Made by a program: the position numbers and the translations under genes
Shown: in pieces, positions 35,041 through 47,425 of the stretch
How positions within the stretch are numbered: position 1 is the first letter of the stretch
Layout: every line of letters starts with the position of its first letter
The notes under the pieces: model-generated
Seen by the model: the letters and a program-made list of their open reading frames with translations, nothing else
Databases searched by the model: none
Told to the model about the DNA's origin: nothing
NCBI RefSeq assembly: GCF_024679095.1
Contig: NC_066577.1
Coordinates: forward strand, 3,680,370-3,744,369
From: Eriocheir sinensis
Taxonomy: Eukaryota > Arthropoda > Malacostraca > Decapoda > Varunidae
Direction: 5' to 3'
DNA: 64,000 nt

Positions 35041-36592
35041 AGAGTGGAAGTCGATGCCCGGTAGAAAACGGGGTGATTGTAGGCAGTACTTTGGCAGACC
35101 CTACTGCAGCGGAAGTGCCTGTTGTCGTGGCCAATGTCTCCTTCAGCCCAAAGAAAATAAAACAAGGGACCATGGTGGGGTTGTGCCAAGAGATCGACCA
35201 GAAACCAAGAACCTGTGTCTGCAGGAGAACCCTGACGAAGCCCCAGGAGGAGCTGCCCGACTACCTGTGCGACCTGTTTGACAGGAGCTCCAAGTGTCTA
35301 GAGGAGCCCCAAGTGGAACAGCTCAGGGAGCTTCTCGTGAGGAATGCAGATGTGTTTTCCACAGGAGACCTGGACTTGGGGTGTACGGACCTGGTAGAGC
35401 ACCACATCGACACAGGTAGCCACCGCCCAGTGAAGCAAGCTCCTCGAAGGATGGCACCAGCCCGTCGCAAGGAGATGGATGAGGTAATGAATGATCTCCG
35501 GCAACAAGGGTTAATCGAGCGGTCCAGCAGCCCGTGGGCGTCTGCTGTAGTGCTCGTCAGGAAAAAGGACGGATCCCTCAGGTGCTGCGTGGACTACCGA
35601 GCCCTCATCGATCTCACCATCAAGGATTCATACCCACTCCCACGGATCGACGACACGCTCGACGCTTTGGTGGGCTCCAAGTGGTTTTCAACACTGGATA
35701 TGAAGTCTGGGTATCACCAAGTCAAAATGGCGGAGCAGGACAAAGAGAAAACAGCCTTCTCCTACGGTCAAGGCCTGTGGCAGTTTAAGGTCATGCCCTT
35801 TGGCCTGTGCAACGCGCCGGCCACGTTCGAGCGGCTGATGGAGAGGGTGCTGGAGGGACTTCACTGGAAGACGGCACTCATCTACCTCGACGACGTGATT
35901 GTCTTTGGCCAGACCTTCGAGCAGGAGATGAAAAGACTATCAGAGGTTTTCGCCCGGTTTAGAGCTGCACACCTTAAGCTCAGCCCGAAGAAATGCTGCC
36001 TATTCCAAGGGAGGTCCAATACTTGGGACACATCGTGAGCGAGGCTGGAGTACGCACTGATCCTGAGAAGGTGGCTTCGGTAATTGATTGGCCGACACCC
36101 ACCAACGTGAAGGAGCTGCGGAGCTTCCTCGGGTTGTGCTCATACTACCGCAGGTTTGTGAAAGGCTTCGCTACGATTGCTGCACCACTGCACCTCCTGA
36201 CGAAGAAGGGGCGCAAGTTTGAGTGGACAGCGGAAACTCAGGTTGCCTTTGAGAAGCTCAAGGAGGCCCTCATCAGCTCGCCCGTACTCACCTACCCAGA
36301 TCCCTCTAAGCCTTTTATACTGGATTGTGATGCCAGTGATGAGGGGATTGGTGGAGTGCTGTCCCAGGCATGTGCCGACATGGAACGGGTTGTGGCCTAC
36401 TTCAGCAAGAAGCTCACCCCAGCCGAGAAAAACTATTGCGTGACCCGGAAAGAACTCCTGGCAGTAGTCAAGAGCCTTGACTTTTTCCATGCTTACCTGT
36501 ACGGTGCAACTTTCACCATCCGCACGGATCACGCTGCATTGCGGTGGTTGAAGTCACTGAAAACCCTGAGGGCCAGCTTGCTCGCTGGATAG
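35034..36592 (+). pseudogene. Gypsy copy A reverse transcriptase and RNase H
   Basis: RT blocks: VRKKDGSLRCCVDYRALIDL, FSTLDMKSGYHQVKM, VMPFGLCNAPATFERLMERV and the catalytic ALIYLDDVIVFG (YLDD). A frameshift at about 36008 separates the thumb ([20 protein letters not shown]). RNase H has [26 protein letters not shown] and IRTDHAAL. It ends at a TAG at 36590 caused by a one-base frame change also present in copy B. Confidence 0.93.
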
Positions 36593-38330
36593 GTAAACTA
36601 GAGCAGCATCACTACACTATTGTGCACCGATCTGGGCTAACACACGGTAACGCGGACAGCTTGAGCCGGCGCCCATGCCTACCTGAGTGTCAACATTGCC
36701 TCCAGAGGGAAAGCGTCCAGAATATGTGCCGCCGCACTACAGTGGAACAGACAGCGGAGGTGCCATGGGAAGACTTGGGAAAACTGCAGCGGGAGGACCG
36801 AGATCTGAGACCAATTATGGAGTGGCTGAGTCAGTCGTCAACGCGACCTGGATGGGAAGTAATCTCGAGAGAAAGCCCTACCACCAAGAATTACTGGACT
36901 CAGTGGGACACTCTTCGGATAGACGACGGGGTGTTGCAGCGACGCTGGGTCTCTCATGATGGTCTTGACCACTACTGGTCCACGGTGCTACCTATGAAGT
37001 CCCGGGAAGGCGTCCTGAAAGAAATGCACGACAGCATCACCAGCGGACACCTTGGGGTAAAGAAGACACTGAGTCGCCTGCGCCAAAGGTTCTACTGGGT
37101 TGGCATGAGGAAGGACGTGGAAGAATGGTGTCACGCGTGAGGTGTGCTGTGCAAAGAAGGGCCCCAAGAAGCGTCACCGTGCCCCATTGCAACTATACCA
37201 GGTTGGAGCCCCCATGGAACGGGTGGCAGTGGATATAGCAGGACCCTTGCCTCTGACGACGAACGGAAATAGGTACATCTGCGTCACAATGGATTACTTC
37301 ACCAAGTGGCCGGAAGCCTACGCCATCCCTGACCAGGAAGCCACTACCATCGCCAAGGTTTTGGTGGAGGAGTTCTTCTGTCGTTTCGGTGTGCCTAACG
37401 AGCTCCATTCCGACCAGGGAAGGAATTTTGAGTCAACAGTCCTTGCTGAGTGCTGCAAGCTCCTGGGTATCAAGAAGACCGGACCACCCTCTGCACCCAC
37501 AGTCAGATGGAATGGTGGAGAGGTTTAATTGGACGTTGGGCCAGGAGTTGGCCAAGCAGTGCAACAATGATCAGTCTTCATGGGATCAGAAGCTGCCTGC
37601 GCTTCTCATGGCCTACAGGTCTGCCGCCCACGAGACTACGGGGTATTCACCGGCAAAGCTGATGTTTGGACGTGAGCTGCGATTGCCGGTGGACCTACTG
37701 ACAGGAAGGCCTCCTGGGGAAAGCCTTCCAAGGGACGCCTCCAGTTTTGCCCGTCAACTAGAGGAACGACTGGAAGAGGTGCACCATCAAGTCCGAGGTG
37801 CCTTGAAGTTCTCCGGGGAGGCCATGAAGCGCGGTTACAATATGAGGGCAAACCACGTTGACTTCAAGGAAGGAGACCGAGTCTGGCTTTACAACCCGCA
37901 GAGGAAGAAAGGACAGTCTCCGAAGTTACAGAGCCCCTGGGAAGGCCCTTACACTGTGCTAGAACGCCTCTCCGACGTGACTTACCGAATACGGAGAACG
38001 GAAAAGACCAAGCCGAAAGTCGTCCACGTCAACCGCCTATGGAGGTACCACGGTCCAGGAAACTACACCTGGAACAACTACAGACACCCAGCAGCCGACG
38101 AAAACGCAAGGGACGTCCAGGACCGAGAGGAGGTCGACGACGACATAAGCCTTCTGGACCTTTCAGCTGAGGGAGATAACCTCCCGGCTTCGGCAGATGT
38201 TCCAGGGACACCCCAAGAAGCGGACGACGACGAGGCGCACCAAGAGACAGACGTGCAGGAGGCACCGAGCAGAAGACAGAGACAACGCAGGCGTCCACAG
38301 CGATACGACGATTATTATGTTTTTGATTAA
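36555..38330 (+). pseudogene. Gypsy copy A integrase and C-terminal tail
   Basis: RNase H tail [20 protein letters not shown], then the zinc-binding H-H region (GHLGVKKTLSRLRQRFYWVG). A 2-bp deletion at 37137 removes the first C of the H-H-C-C motif. The core shows VDIAGPL, LHSDQGRNFES and GMVERFNWTLGQ (D, D, E) with a frame change near 37480. The GPY/F module reads SPWEGPYTVLERLSDVTYRI. The acidic and basic tail ends YDDYYVFD. Confidence 0.92.
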
Positions 38331-38357
38331 TTCTCTTACGTTTGTATATAGTTAAGT

Positions 38358-38390
38358 GTGATCGGGACGATCACAATTAAGAGGGGATAG
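38358..38390 (+). promoter_or_regulatory. Stem-loop and polypurine tract, copy A
   Basis: GTGATCG-GGA-CGATCAC (38358-38374) can form a 7-bp stem. AAGAGGGGATAG (38379-38390) is the polypurine tract just before the 3' LTR. Both are conserved in copy B. Confidence 0.75.
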
Positions 38391-38783
38391 TGTTGTGCTG
38401 AAGCTTCCCCGGCGACCACAGGCCTCTAGAAGGCTCCGGAGAAACGAGCAAGGGGCGGGGAGCAAGGCAGGCCGTCCGCTCCCTGAGGGCGCGGCCAGGC
38501 GCCAGGCGGGAAGTGTTGCCAGCTCGCATATATTTTGCTACATGTTCTTGTGTGATCTAAAATATACTGTAACATTCTAGACTGTACTGTTCTGGATATA
38601 TTAGGAGAAGAGGGCGAGAGAGTTCCAGTCTTAGTAAGCTAGTGGTAAGTGAAGAGTCAGAGTGAAGTGTACTACTAAGGAAGAATATTAAACTACAGAA
38701 GCTGTGCAAAGTGTTTACATATCTCCCTCCCACGGAGTCTCCTGACGGCGACACGGAACCCAAGTAACACGTTCGGCATAACA
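38391..38783 (+). repeat. 3' LTR, Gypsy copy A
   Basis: 393 bp, TGTTGTGC...CATAACA, followed by the target duplication TTAT (38784-38787). Confidence 0.95.
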
Positions 38784-38863
38784 TTATTATTTTTTTCCGT
38801 GTAGGGGAATGTAGGAAAATTCCGTGGATGTAGGTAGCCACAGTCACCAAGGCGGCAACACTG

Positions 38864-39729
38864 AGCTGTTGAGTTTGAATGGCGTGTACTGGGTGAAGCC
38901 GCCGCGTGAGTGGTGACGGTGACTGGTCTGTATTTTTCGCTATCTGGGTGAAATACGAGTGATAGCCTTGTGTTGTGTATACCATCATATCATGTAATAA
39001 CCAGTGATCATTGGCGGGCAGACAGACAGTGATCAAACCCCGGTCATTGCCGAAGACTGGCTTGTGAATTTGTGATGAGTTTAGTGTTGACTTTCAAAAT
39101 GAGGAAACTTGGCGTTCAGTGGTGTGGACCGTGTGGTACTACGTGTTGTTGCAACTTGCCCTGCATGAAAGTTTCTTTTATTTTTAATAACTCTTGTGCT
39201 GGACAGTGATGATAATTGTTGATCCTGATTGACAACAAAATAGTGATGTTGAAACAAAATTACTTGTGTCTTGCTAGTTTATCGTTGCTCATACAAATCC
39301 TTGAAAGTGTCACCACACGCTACAATTGTATATGCTTGGTGCGTTAGTGAATTTGTGATGGTAAGAATCCGACTTTGATATCATATAATAGTGAATACGA
39401 GCGATGAAATTTTGGTGTGGGTGTGTATATCAGCATATTCTCATTATTCTGTGAATTCCGTTGATAGTGTCATGGTGGTATACAAACAATCAAACGTCCT
39501 GGGCCATCACACTTAGTCCTTAGAGACAGACCTACAAGACTTGAAACGTTATCAAGAGGCAGCTTCCCAGTGTATTGAAAAAACGTAATTCAAAGCTGTT
39601 CTCTATAGTATTACAGTGTCTGTTAGAAGTGTCTCGCGTCCAAGACTCGCGATATGTGAAAAAAAATAATAAGAAAAAAGATGGAGCTGGACCATATTAT
39701 AGGCTATTACTACTCGTGATGCACTAGCG
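38864..39729. other. Interior of the outer hAT element, non-coding
   Basis: AT-rich DNA between the inner MITE and transposase exon 1. It may represent the 5' UTR or promoter of the hAT element. No conserved frame. Confidence 0.45.
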
Positions 39730-39807
39730 CCCAATGCCGTGACCACGGTGTGTGGTCACACACTGTGACACACACACACACACACACACCGTGGTCACGG
39801 CATTGGG
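39730..39807. repeat. Perfect 25-bp inverted repeat (hairpin)
   Basis: Arms 39730-39754 (starting CCCAATGCCGTGACC) and 39783-39807 are exact reverse complements around a 28-bp TG/CA-rich loop. The stem can extend with the CA units. Confidence 0.9.
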
Positions 39808-39820
39808 ACTGTGATATATA

Positions 39821-39960
<140 letters not shown>

Positions 39961-39995
39961 AATTAATGTCGAGCTGTAAATTTAATAGGGAAAAC

Positions 39996-40136
39996 ATGAA
40001 ACGCCAAAAAACCCTAGATTGTTTTCTACAAAAATCACATAAGAAACAAGAAGTTTGCGAGTCACCGTCATCTTCTACCGGTACAAGCCAAACAACTACA
40101 GAATCTACTACAGAATCTAAGTCATCCAAAGCTCCG
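39996..40136 (+). pseudogene. ZMYM1-like hAT transposase, exon 1
   Basis: [20 protein letters not shown] followed by a Ser/Thr-rich stretch resembles the N-termini of ZMYM1-like hAT proteins. The frame ends at a good splice donor (TCCG/GTAAGT, 40137). An upstream ATG at 39966 is in frame. No later exon remains before the element's right end, so this is a remnant. Confidence 0.65.
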
Positions 40137-40348
40137 GTAAGTTTGATATTGACAGTATCAATATACTTCACACTTGAGCATTATAACCCCCAACTCTAGA
40201 GGCTCGTTTTGGTCGCTGCTCACACATTGAAAAATCCTAGATTTATTCCTATGGGCCGGGTGACTGTGGCCCCCCCCTCTCCATGGATCTATATACGCCA
40301 CTGCTACTACTACTACTACTACCGCTTCCTCACTCGATCCCTCGATCT

Positions 40349-40350
40349 TC

Positions 40351-40421
<71 letters not shown>
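40349..40421. repeat. (TC)n microsatellite
   Basis: About 36 TC units just outside the hAT element. Confidence 0.95.
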
Positions 40422-40426
<5 letters not shown>

Positions 40427-40641
40427 GCAGTAAACATGTATATAAAATCAAGCCATGAACATGATATACCTTTCTATAGTGGCAGAAAACGCGAAAATAT
40501 ATGCATGAGACTGTTAAAGCATATAAATCACACTGATTCGAACAGAAAACGAACCAGCATCTTGGAAGTTGACGACGTAAACACTGACATGTGAACTAAT
40601 ACCGAGACTTCAGCGGCGAGAGGAATGGCGAGCATGCATTC

Positions 40642-41160
40642 TTGTCGAAATTAGAAGGTGTTCAGCGTCGGGCAACGAAAATTATCCCTTCCTTGCGCAA
40701 CAAATCCTACGAAGAAAGGCTTTATACCCTTAACATGTTCTCTCTTGAGAAACGTCGCCTCCGAGGAAAACTGATCGAATGTTTTAAAATACTTAATGGT
40801 TTCACGAATGTAGACAGATCAACATTGTTTATGATCGATGACACTTTGCGCACGAGGAACAATGGCGTAAAACTCAGATGTAGACAAGTAAATTCAGACT
40901 GCACCAAATTTTTCTTCACCAACGTTGTAGTGCGAGAATGGAATAAGCTCCCACCATCAGTGGTCCAGTGTAACACGATTGACTCCTTCAAAAATAAGCT
41001 CGACCGTCACTTCCTTCAACTTAATATCAACTAGAGTAGAAATGCAACGTTTTGGAGTCTTCTGATTAATGTAAAATTACTTAGGATTAAGGACAGACCA
41101 CCAAGTCTGGACCATGGGGTCTGTGTGGTCTGATTTTCTATGTAAATCTATGTAAAAAAA
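40642..41160 (+). mobile_element. 5'-truncated LINE, same family as 9226-10606
   Basis: Encodes SKLEGVQRRATKIIPSLRNK through FKNKLDRHFLQLNIN (stop at 41032-41034) with a 3' UTR almost identical to that at 9240-9345. It ends ATGTAAATCTATGTAAAAAA. Only the last 130 residues of the RT protein remain, and they are open. Confidence 0.9.
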
Positions 41161-41600
41161 ACTTTATACGAGGGAGAAGACCCGCGGTCGGCTGTTTGTC
41201 AATTTGAATAGGTAAGTGGATAGTAGGTATACTGCCAATTCTTTATAATAACAAAGGATAATGATCATGAACCACTACCACATTACCGCCATTCATGGTG
41301 TGATTATACTTCCAAGCGGTCCACGCCTGAACAAATTATTATCGCCCTATAGCACGCCTCAGGATATATAGGCTTTCCCTCACGGCTACGATGACAGCCT
41401 CCAGGCCTTACCATGACGGCTCAGGACGCGGCCAGACTTCCCAATTAACATTGTGATCCAAACATGTGATCGACGGGTACAGAGAATTAAGGCACTGGGT
41501 TAATGATTTTTAAAATATAGGTCAAAATCCCATAGCTCATTTGTACCCGTCGCACAAATATGTTTATACCCAAATAGTTGTTTGTGTGGCCGCTCGCCTA
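41161..41600. other. No recognised gene
   Basis: Unique-looking sequence between a LINE tail and a terminal-inverted-repeat element. No supported feature. Confidence 0.5.
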
Positions 41601-43156
<1,556 letters not shown>

Positions 43157-43306
43157 TTAGTCCGACTCGGCAAGGTCGAAGTGGAATGCATATATTTGTA
43201 ATATATATTTTCATGCAGTATATCGCAAATAAATATTGGGCCTTTTCCACACAGACCTTATGCCCGTGTTGCGCAGGTCATGGGCATGACAACAACGTAC
43301 GGCAGT

Positions 43307-43760
43307 AAGGCCCCTTTCACACGAGCGGTTTCTGCCGCTCCGTCACGTGCCGGACAGTTTAGTTGTTGTTGTTGTTTTATTTTTATCAGCTCGTTGGCTG
43401 AATGGGCTTAAAAGAGCCCTGCAGAGGAGCTAGCGTCAGGCCATGAGGCCCTGGCTAGCTCGTCGGGGGGCACGGATGCATTAGCACCCGTTGCCGGAGC
43501 CGAGCGAGCAACTCAACCGTCTATAAGCTGGCTCAGAGGCCCAGGAGAGTTGCTCGCTCGACGAGTGCTGGCGTTCCACTGGACGGTTTAACTTTACACT
43601 GACTCTTATGGGTGCATTCACACGAAGCCGGAGTGGCAGGACTGCCGCACCCTGCCGGACTGCCAGCAAGACCGCAGCGGCAGAAATGCTGCACAACGGT
43701 TTCGGTGGTCATGTGTTGCTATGGGCGCCTTCACACATCCGGCGTTTGCCGCGTGCGGCG
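43307..43760. mobile_element. Putative PIF/Harbinger-like terminal region
   Basis: AAGGCCCCTTTCACACGAGC and later GGGTGCATTCACACGAAGCC and GGGCGCCTTCACACATCCGG are successive variants of a subterminal motif of the GGGCC-TTTTCACACG type seen in Harbinger-like MITEs. A related word is at 43239. A GTTGTT-tailed block with poly-T (43362-43500) is probably a minus-strand SINE insertion. The superfamily is inferred from motif style only. Confidence 0.4.
43501..43560. repeat. 14-bp inverted repeat
   Basis: CGAGCGAGCAACTC (43501-43514) and its exact inverse (43547-43560) enclose a 32-bp loop. Confidence 0.8.
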
Positions 43761-43943
43761 AGGGATGTGCCTGTCAACACTGGAAGGGCACGCGACCACT
43801 TTGTCTGCATCATATTGGAAAAGCTGGTATGCACAATATTTTCCATCTTATGAACTTTCAATTAATGTATATTGAAAATGTAAATGTCTTACATATTAAT
43901 TCTGCATACCTCTGTACAACGAACATCTGCATTTGAATTTCAG

Positions 43944-43966
43944 GGTTATGGCTAATTAAAAATTAT
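43944..43966 (+). pseudogene. MADF-like exon, 5' part, before Gypsy B
   Basis: Preceded by a splice acceptor TTTGAATTTCAG. The reading LWLIKNY joins in frame, after removing Gypsy B and one TTAT copy, to HDTELLISEIQRRACLWD at 50111. See the entry at 50111 for the domain. Confidence 0.5.
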
Positions 43967-44320
43967 TGTTATGCCGGACGTGTTACTTGGGTTCCGTGTC
44001 GCCGTCAGGAGACTCCGTGGGAGGGAGATATGTAAACACTTTGCACAGTTTCTGTAGTTTAATATTCTTCTTTAGTAGTACACTTCACTCTGACTCTTCA
44101 CTTACCACTAGCTTACTATGACTGGGACTGACTCTCTCTCGCCCTCTTCTCCTATATATATCCAGAACAGTACAGTCTAGAATATTACAGTATATTTCAG
44201 ATCATACAAGAACATGTAGCAAAAATATATGCGAGTTGGCAACACTTCCCGCCCCTTTGCTCGTTTCTCCGGGAGCCTTCTAGAGGCCTATGGTCGCCGG
44301 GGGAAGCTTCCAGCACAACA
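43967..44320 (-). repeat. 3' LTR, Gypsy copy B, with 52-bp deletion
   Basis: 354 bp. Compared with the 5' LTR it lacks the GC-rich stretch present at about 49988-50039. The breakpoints share CCCGCC, which suggests a slip or recombination between short direct repeats. Confidence 0.95.
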
Positions 44321-44335
44321 CTATCCCCCCCTCTT
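44321..44335 (-). promoter_or_regulatory. Polypurine tract, copy B
   Basis: On the minus strand AAGAGGGGGGATAG directly precedes the 3' LTR; the GTGATCG/CGATCAC stem-loop lies just upstream (44339-44356). Confidence 0.75.
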
Positions 44336-44385
44336 AATTGTGATCGTCCCGATCACACACTTAACTATGTACAAACATAAGAGAA

Positions 44386-46130
44386 TTAATCAAAAACATA
44401 ATAATCGTCGTATCGCTGTGGACGCCTGCGTTGTCTCTGTCTTCTGTTCGTTGCCTCCTGCGCGTCTGTCTCTTGGTGCGCCTCGTCGTCGTCCGCTTCT
44501 TGGGGTGTCCCTGGAACATCTGCCGAAGCCGGGAGGTTATCTCCCTCGGCTGAAAGGGCCAGGAGGCCTACGTCGTCGTCGACCTCCTCTCGGTCCTGGA
44601 CGTCCCTTGCGTTTTCGTCGGCTGGTGGGTGTCTGTAGTTGTTCCAGGTGTAGTTTCCCGGACCGTGGTACCTCCATAGGCGGTTGACGTGGACAACTTT
44701 CGGCTTGGTCTTTTCCGTTCTCCGGATTCGGTAAGTCACGTCGGAGAGGCGTTCTAGCACAGTGTAAGGGCCTTCCCAGGGCTCTGTAACTTCGGAGACT
44801 GTCCTTTCTTCCTCTGCGGGTTGTAAAGCCAGACTCGGTCTCCTTCCTTGAAGTCAACGTGGCTTGCCCTCATATTGTAACCGCGCTTCATGGCCTCCCC
44901 GGAGAACTTCAAGGCACCACGGACTTGATGGTGCACCTCTTCCAGCCGTTCCTCTAGTTGACGGGCAAAACTGGAGGCGTCCCTTGGAAGACTTTCCCCA
45001 GGAGGCCTTCCTGTCAGTAGGTCCACCGGCAATCGCAGCTCACGTCCAAACATCAGCTTTGCCGGTGAATACCCCGTAGTCTCGTGGGCGGCAGACCTGT
45101 AGGCCATGAGAAGCGCAGGCAGCTTCTGATCCCATGAAGACTGATCATTGTTGCACTGCTTGGCCAACTCCTGGCCCAACGTCCAATTAAACCTCTCCAC
45201 CATTCCATCTGACTGTGGGTGCAGAGGGTGGTCCGGGTCTTCTTGATACCCAGAAGCTTGCAGCACTCAGCAAGGACTGTTGACTCAAAATTCCTTCCTG
45301 GTCGGAATGGAGCTCGTTAGGCACACCGAAGCGACAGAAGAACTCCTCCACCAAAACCTTGGCGATGGTAGTGGCTTCCTGGTCAGGGATGGCGTAGGCT
45401 TCCGGCCACTTGGTGAAGTAATCCATTGTGACACAGATGTACCTATTTCCGTTCGTCGTCAGAGGCAAGGGTCCTGCTATATCCACTGCCACCCGTTCCA
45501 TGGGGGCTCCAACCTGGTATAGTTGCAGTGGGGCACGGTGACGCTTCTTGGGGCCCTTCTTTGCACAGCACACCTCACACGCGTGACACCATTCTTCCAC
45601 GTCCTTCCTCATGCCAACCCAGTAGAACCTTTGGCGCAGGCGACTCAGTGTCTTCTTTACCCCTAGGTGTCCGCTGGTGATGTTGTCGTGCATTTCTTTC
45701 AAGACGCCTTCCCGGGACTTCACAGGTAACACCGTGGACCAGTAGTGGTCAAGACCATCATGAGAGACCCAGCGTCGCTGCAACACCCCGTCGTCTATCC
45801 GAAGAGTGTCCCACTGAGTCCAGTAATTCTTGGTGGTAGGGCTTTCTCTCGAGATTACTTCCCACCCAGGTCGCGTTGACGACTGACTCAGCCACTCCAT
45901 AATTGGTCTCAGATCTCGGTCCTCCTTCTGCAGTTTTCCCAAGTCTTCCCATGGCACCTCCGCTGTCTGTTCCACTGTAGTGCGGCGGCACATATTCTGG
46001 ACGCTTTCCCTCTGGAGGCAATGTTGACACTCCGGTAGGCATGGGCGCCGGCTCAAGCTGTCCGCGTTACCGTGTGTTAGTCCAGATCGGTGCACAATAG
46101 TGTAGTGATGCTGCTCTAGTTTACCTATCC
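44386..46130 (-). pseudogene. Gypsy copy B integrase and C-terminal tail
   Basis: HRSGLTHGNADSLSRRPCLP, then the complete zinc-binding H-H-C-C (GHLGVKKTLSRLRQRF to EEWCHACEVC), which copy A lacks. The core has VDIAGPL and ELHSDQ, then a one-base loss at about 45297, another shared change near 45235, and GMVERFNWTLGQ. A missing C near 44776 breaks the GPY/F module. The final frame ends YDDYYVFD at 44386. Confidence 0.92.
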
Positions 46131-47425
46131 AGCGAGCAAGCTGGCCCTCAGGGTTTTCAGTGACTTCAGCCGCCGTAATGCAGCGTGATCCGTGCGGATG
46201 GTGAAAGCTGCACCATACAGGTAAGCATGGAAAAAGTCAAGGCTCTTGACTACTGCCAGGAGTTCTTTCCGGGTCACGCAATAGTTTTTCTCGGCTGGGG
46301 TGAAGTTCTTGCTGAAGTAGGCCACAACCCGTTCCATGTCGGCACATGCCTGGGACAGCACTCCACCAATCCCCTCATCACTGGCATCACAGTCCAGTAT
46401 AAAAGGCTTAGAGTGGTCTGGGTAGGTGAGTACGGGCGAGCTGATGAGGGCCTCCTTGAGCTTCTCAAAGGCAACCTGAGTTTCCGCTGTCCACTCAAAC
46501 TTGCGCCCCTTCTTCGTCAGGAGGTGCAGTGGTGCAGCAATCGTAGCGAAGCCTTTCACAAACCTGCGGTAGTATGAGCACAACCCGAGGAAGCTCCGCA
46601 GCTCCTTCACGTTGGTGGGTGTCGGCCAGTCCCTTACCGCAGCCACCTTCTCAGGATCAGTGCGTACTCCAGCCTCGCTCACGATGTGTCCCAAGTATTG
46701 GACCTCCTTTTGGAACAGACAGCATTTCTTCGGGCTGAGCTTAAGGTGTGCAGCTCTAAACCGGGCGAAAACCTCTGATAGCCTTTCCATCTCCTGCTCG
46801 AAGGTCTGGCCAAAGACAATCACGTCGTCGAGGTAGATGAGTGCCGTCTTCCAGTGAAGTCCCTCCAGCACCCTCTCCATCAGCCGCTCAAACGTGGCCG
46901 GCGTTGCACAGCAGGCCAAAGGGCATGACCTTAAACTGCCACAGGCCTTGACCGTAGGAGAAGGCTGTTTTCTCTTTGTCCTGTTCCGCCATTTTGACTT
47001 GGTGATACCCAGACTTCATATCCAGTGTTGAAAACCACTTGGAGCCCACCAAGGCGTCGAACGTGTCGTCGATCCGTGGGAGTGGGTATGAATCCTTGAT
47101 GGTGAGATCGTTGAGGGCTCGGTAGTCCACGCAGCACCTGAGGGAACCGTCCTTTTTCCTGACGAGCACTACAGCAGACGCCCACGGGCTGCTGGACCGC
47201 TCGATTAACCCTTGTTGCCGGAGATCATCCATTACCTCATCCATCTCCTTGCGACGGGCTGGTGCCATCCTTCGAGGAGCTTGCTTCACTGGGCGGTGGC
47301 TACCTGTGTCGATGTGGTGCTCTACCAGGTCCGTACACCCCAAGTCCAGGTCTCCTGTGGAAAACACATCTGCATTTCTCACGAGAAGCTCCCTGAGCTG
47401 TTCCACTTGGGGTTCCTCTAGAGTC
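46125..47425 (-). pseudogene. Gypsy copy B reverse transcriptase and RNase H
   Basis: RT is complete in two frames: EQLRELLVRNADVFSTGDLD to KVMPFGL, and after a local +3/-2 change at about 46905, ATFERLMERVLEGLHWKTAL and IYLDDVIVFG. RNase H shows [16 protein letters not shown] and TRKELLAVV, but DHAALRRLKSL has Arg where copy A has Trp. It stops at the same TAG position as copy A. Confidence 0.92.

Larger units (their letters stand above)
32623..38783 (+). mobile_element. Ty3/Gypsy LTR retrotransposon, copy A, full-length but frameshifted
   Basis: Two LTRs (32623-33016 and 38391-38783) begin TGTTGTGC and end CATAACA. Both sides carry the 4-bp duplication TTAT. The interior has a tRNA-Leu-type primer site, gag, protease, RT, RNase H, integrase and a polypurine tract, in Gypsy order. 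There is no envelope gene. Copy B at 43967-50106 is the same family. Several small indels break the frames, so this copy could move only with help. Confidence 0.97.

Noticed and set aside
36560..36592. Programmed -1 ribosomal frameshift in Gypsy RNase H
   Set aside because: There is only an A4 run, no full slippery heptamer, and the site is inside a conserved domain where no frameshift is known. A shared deletion or consensus error is simpler. It is kept only as an alternative in the findings.
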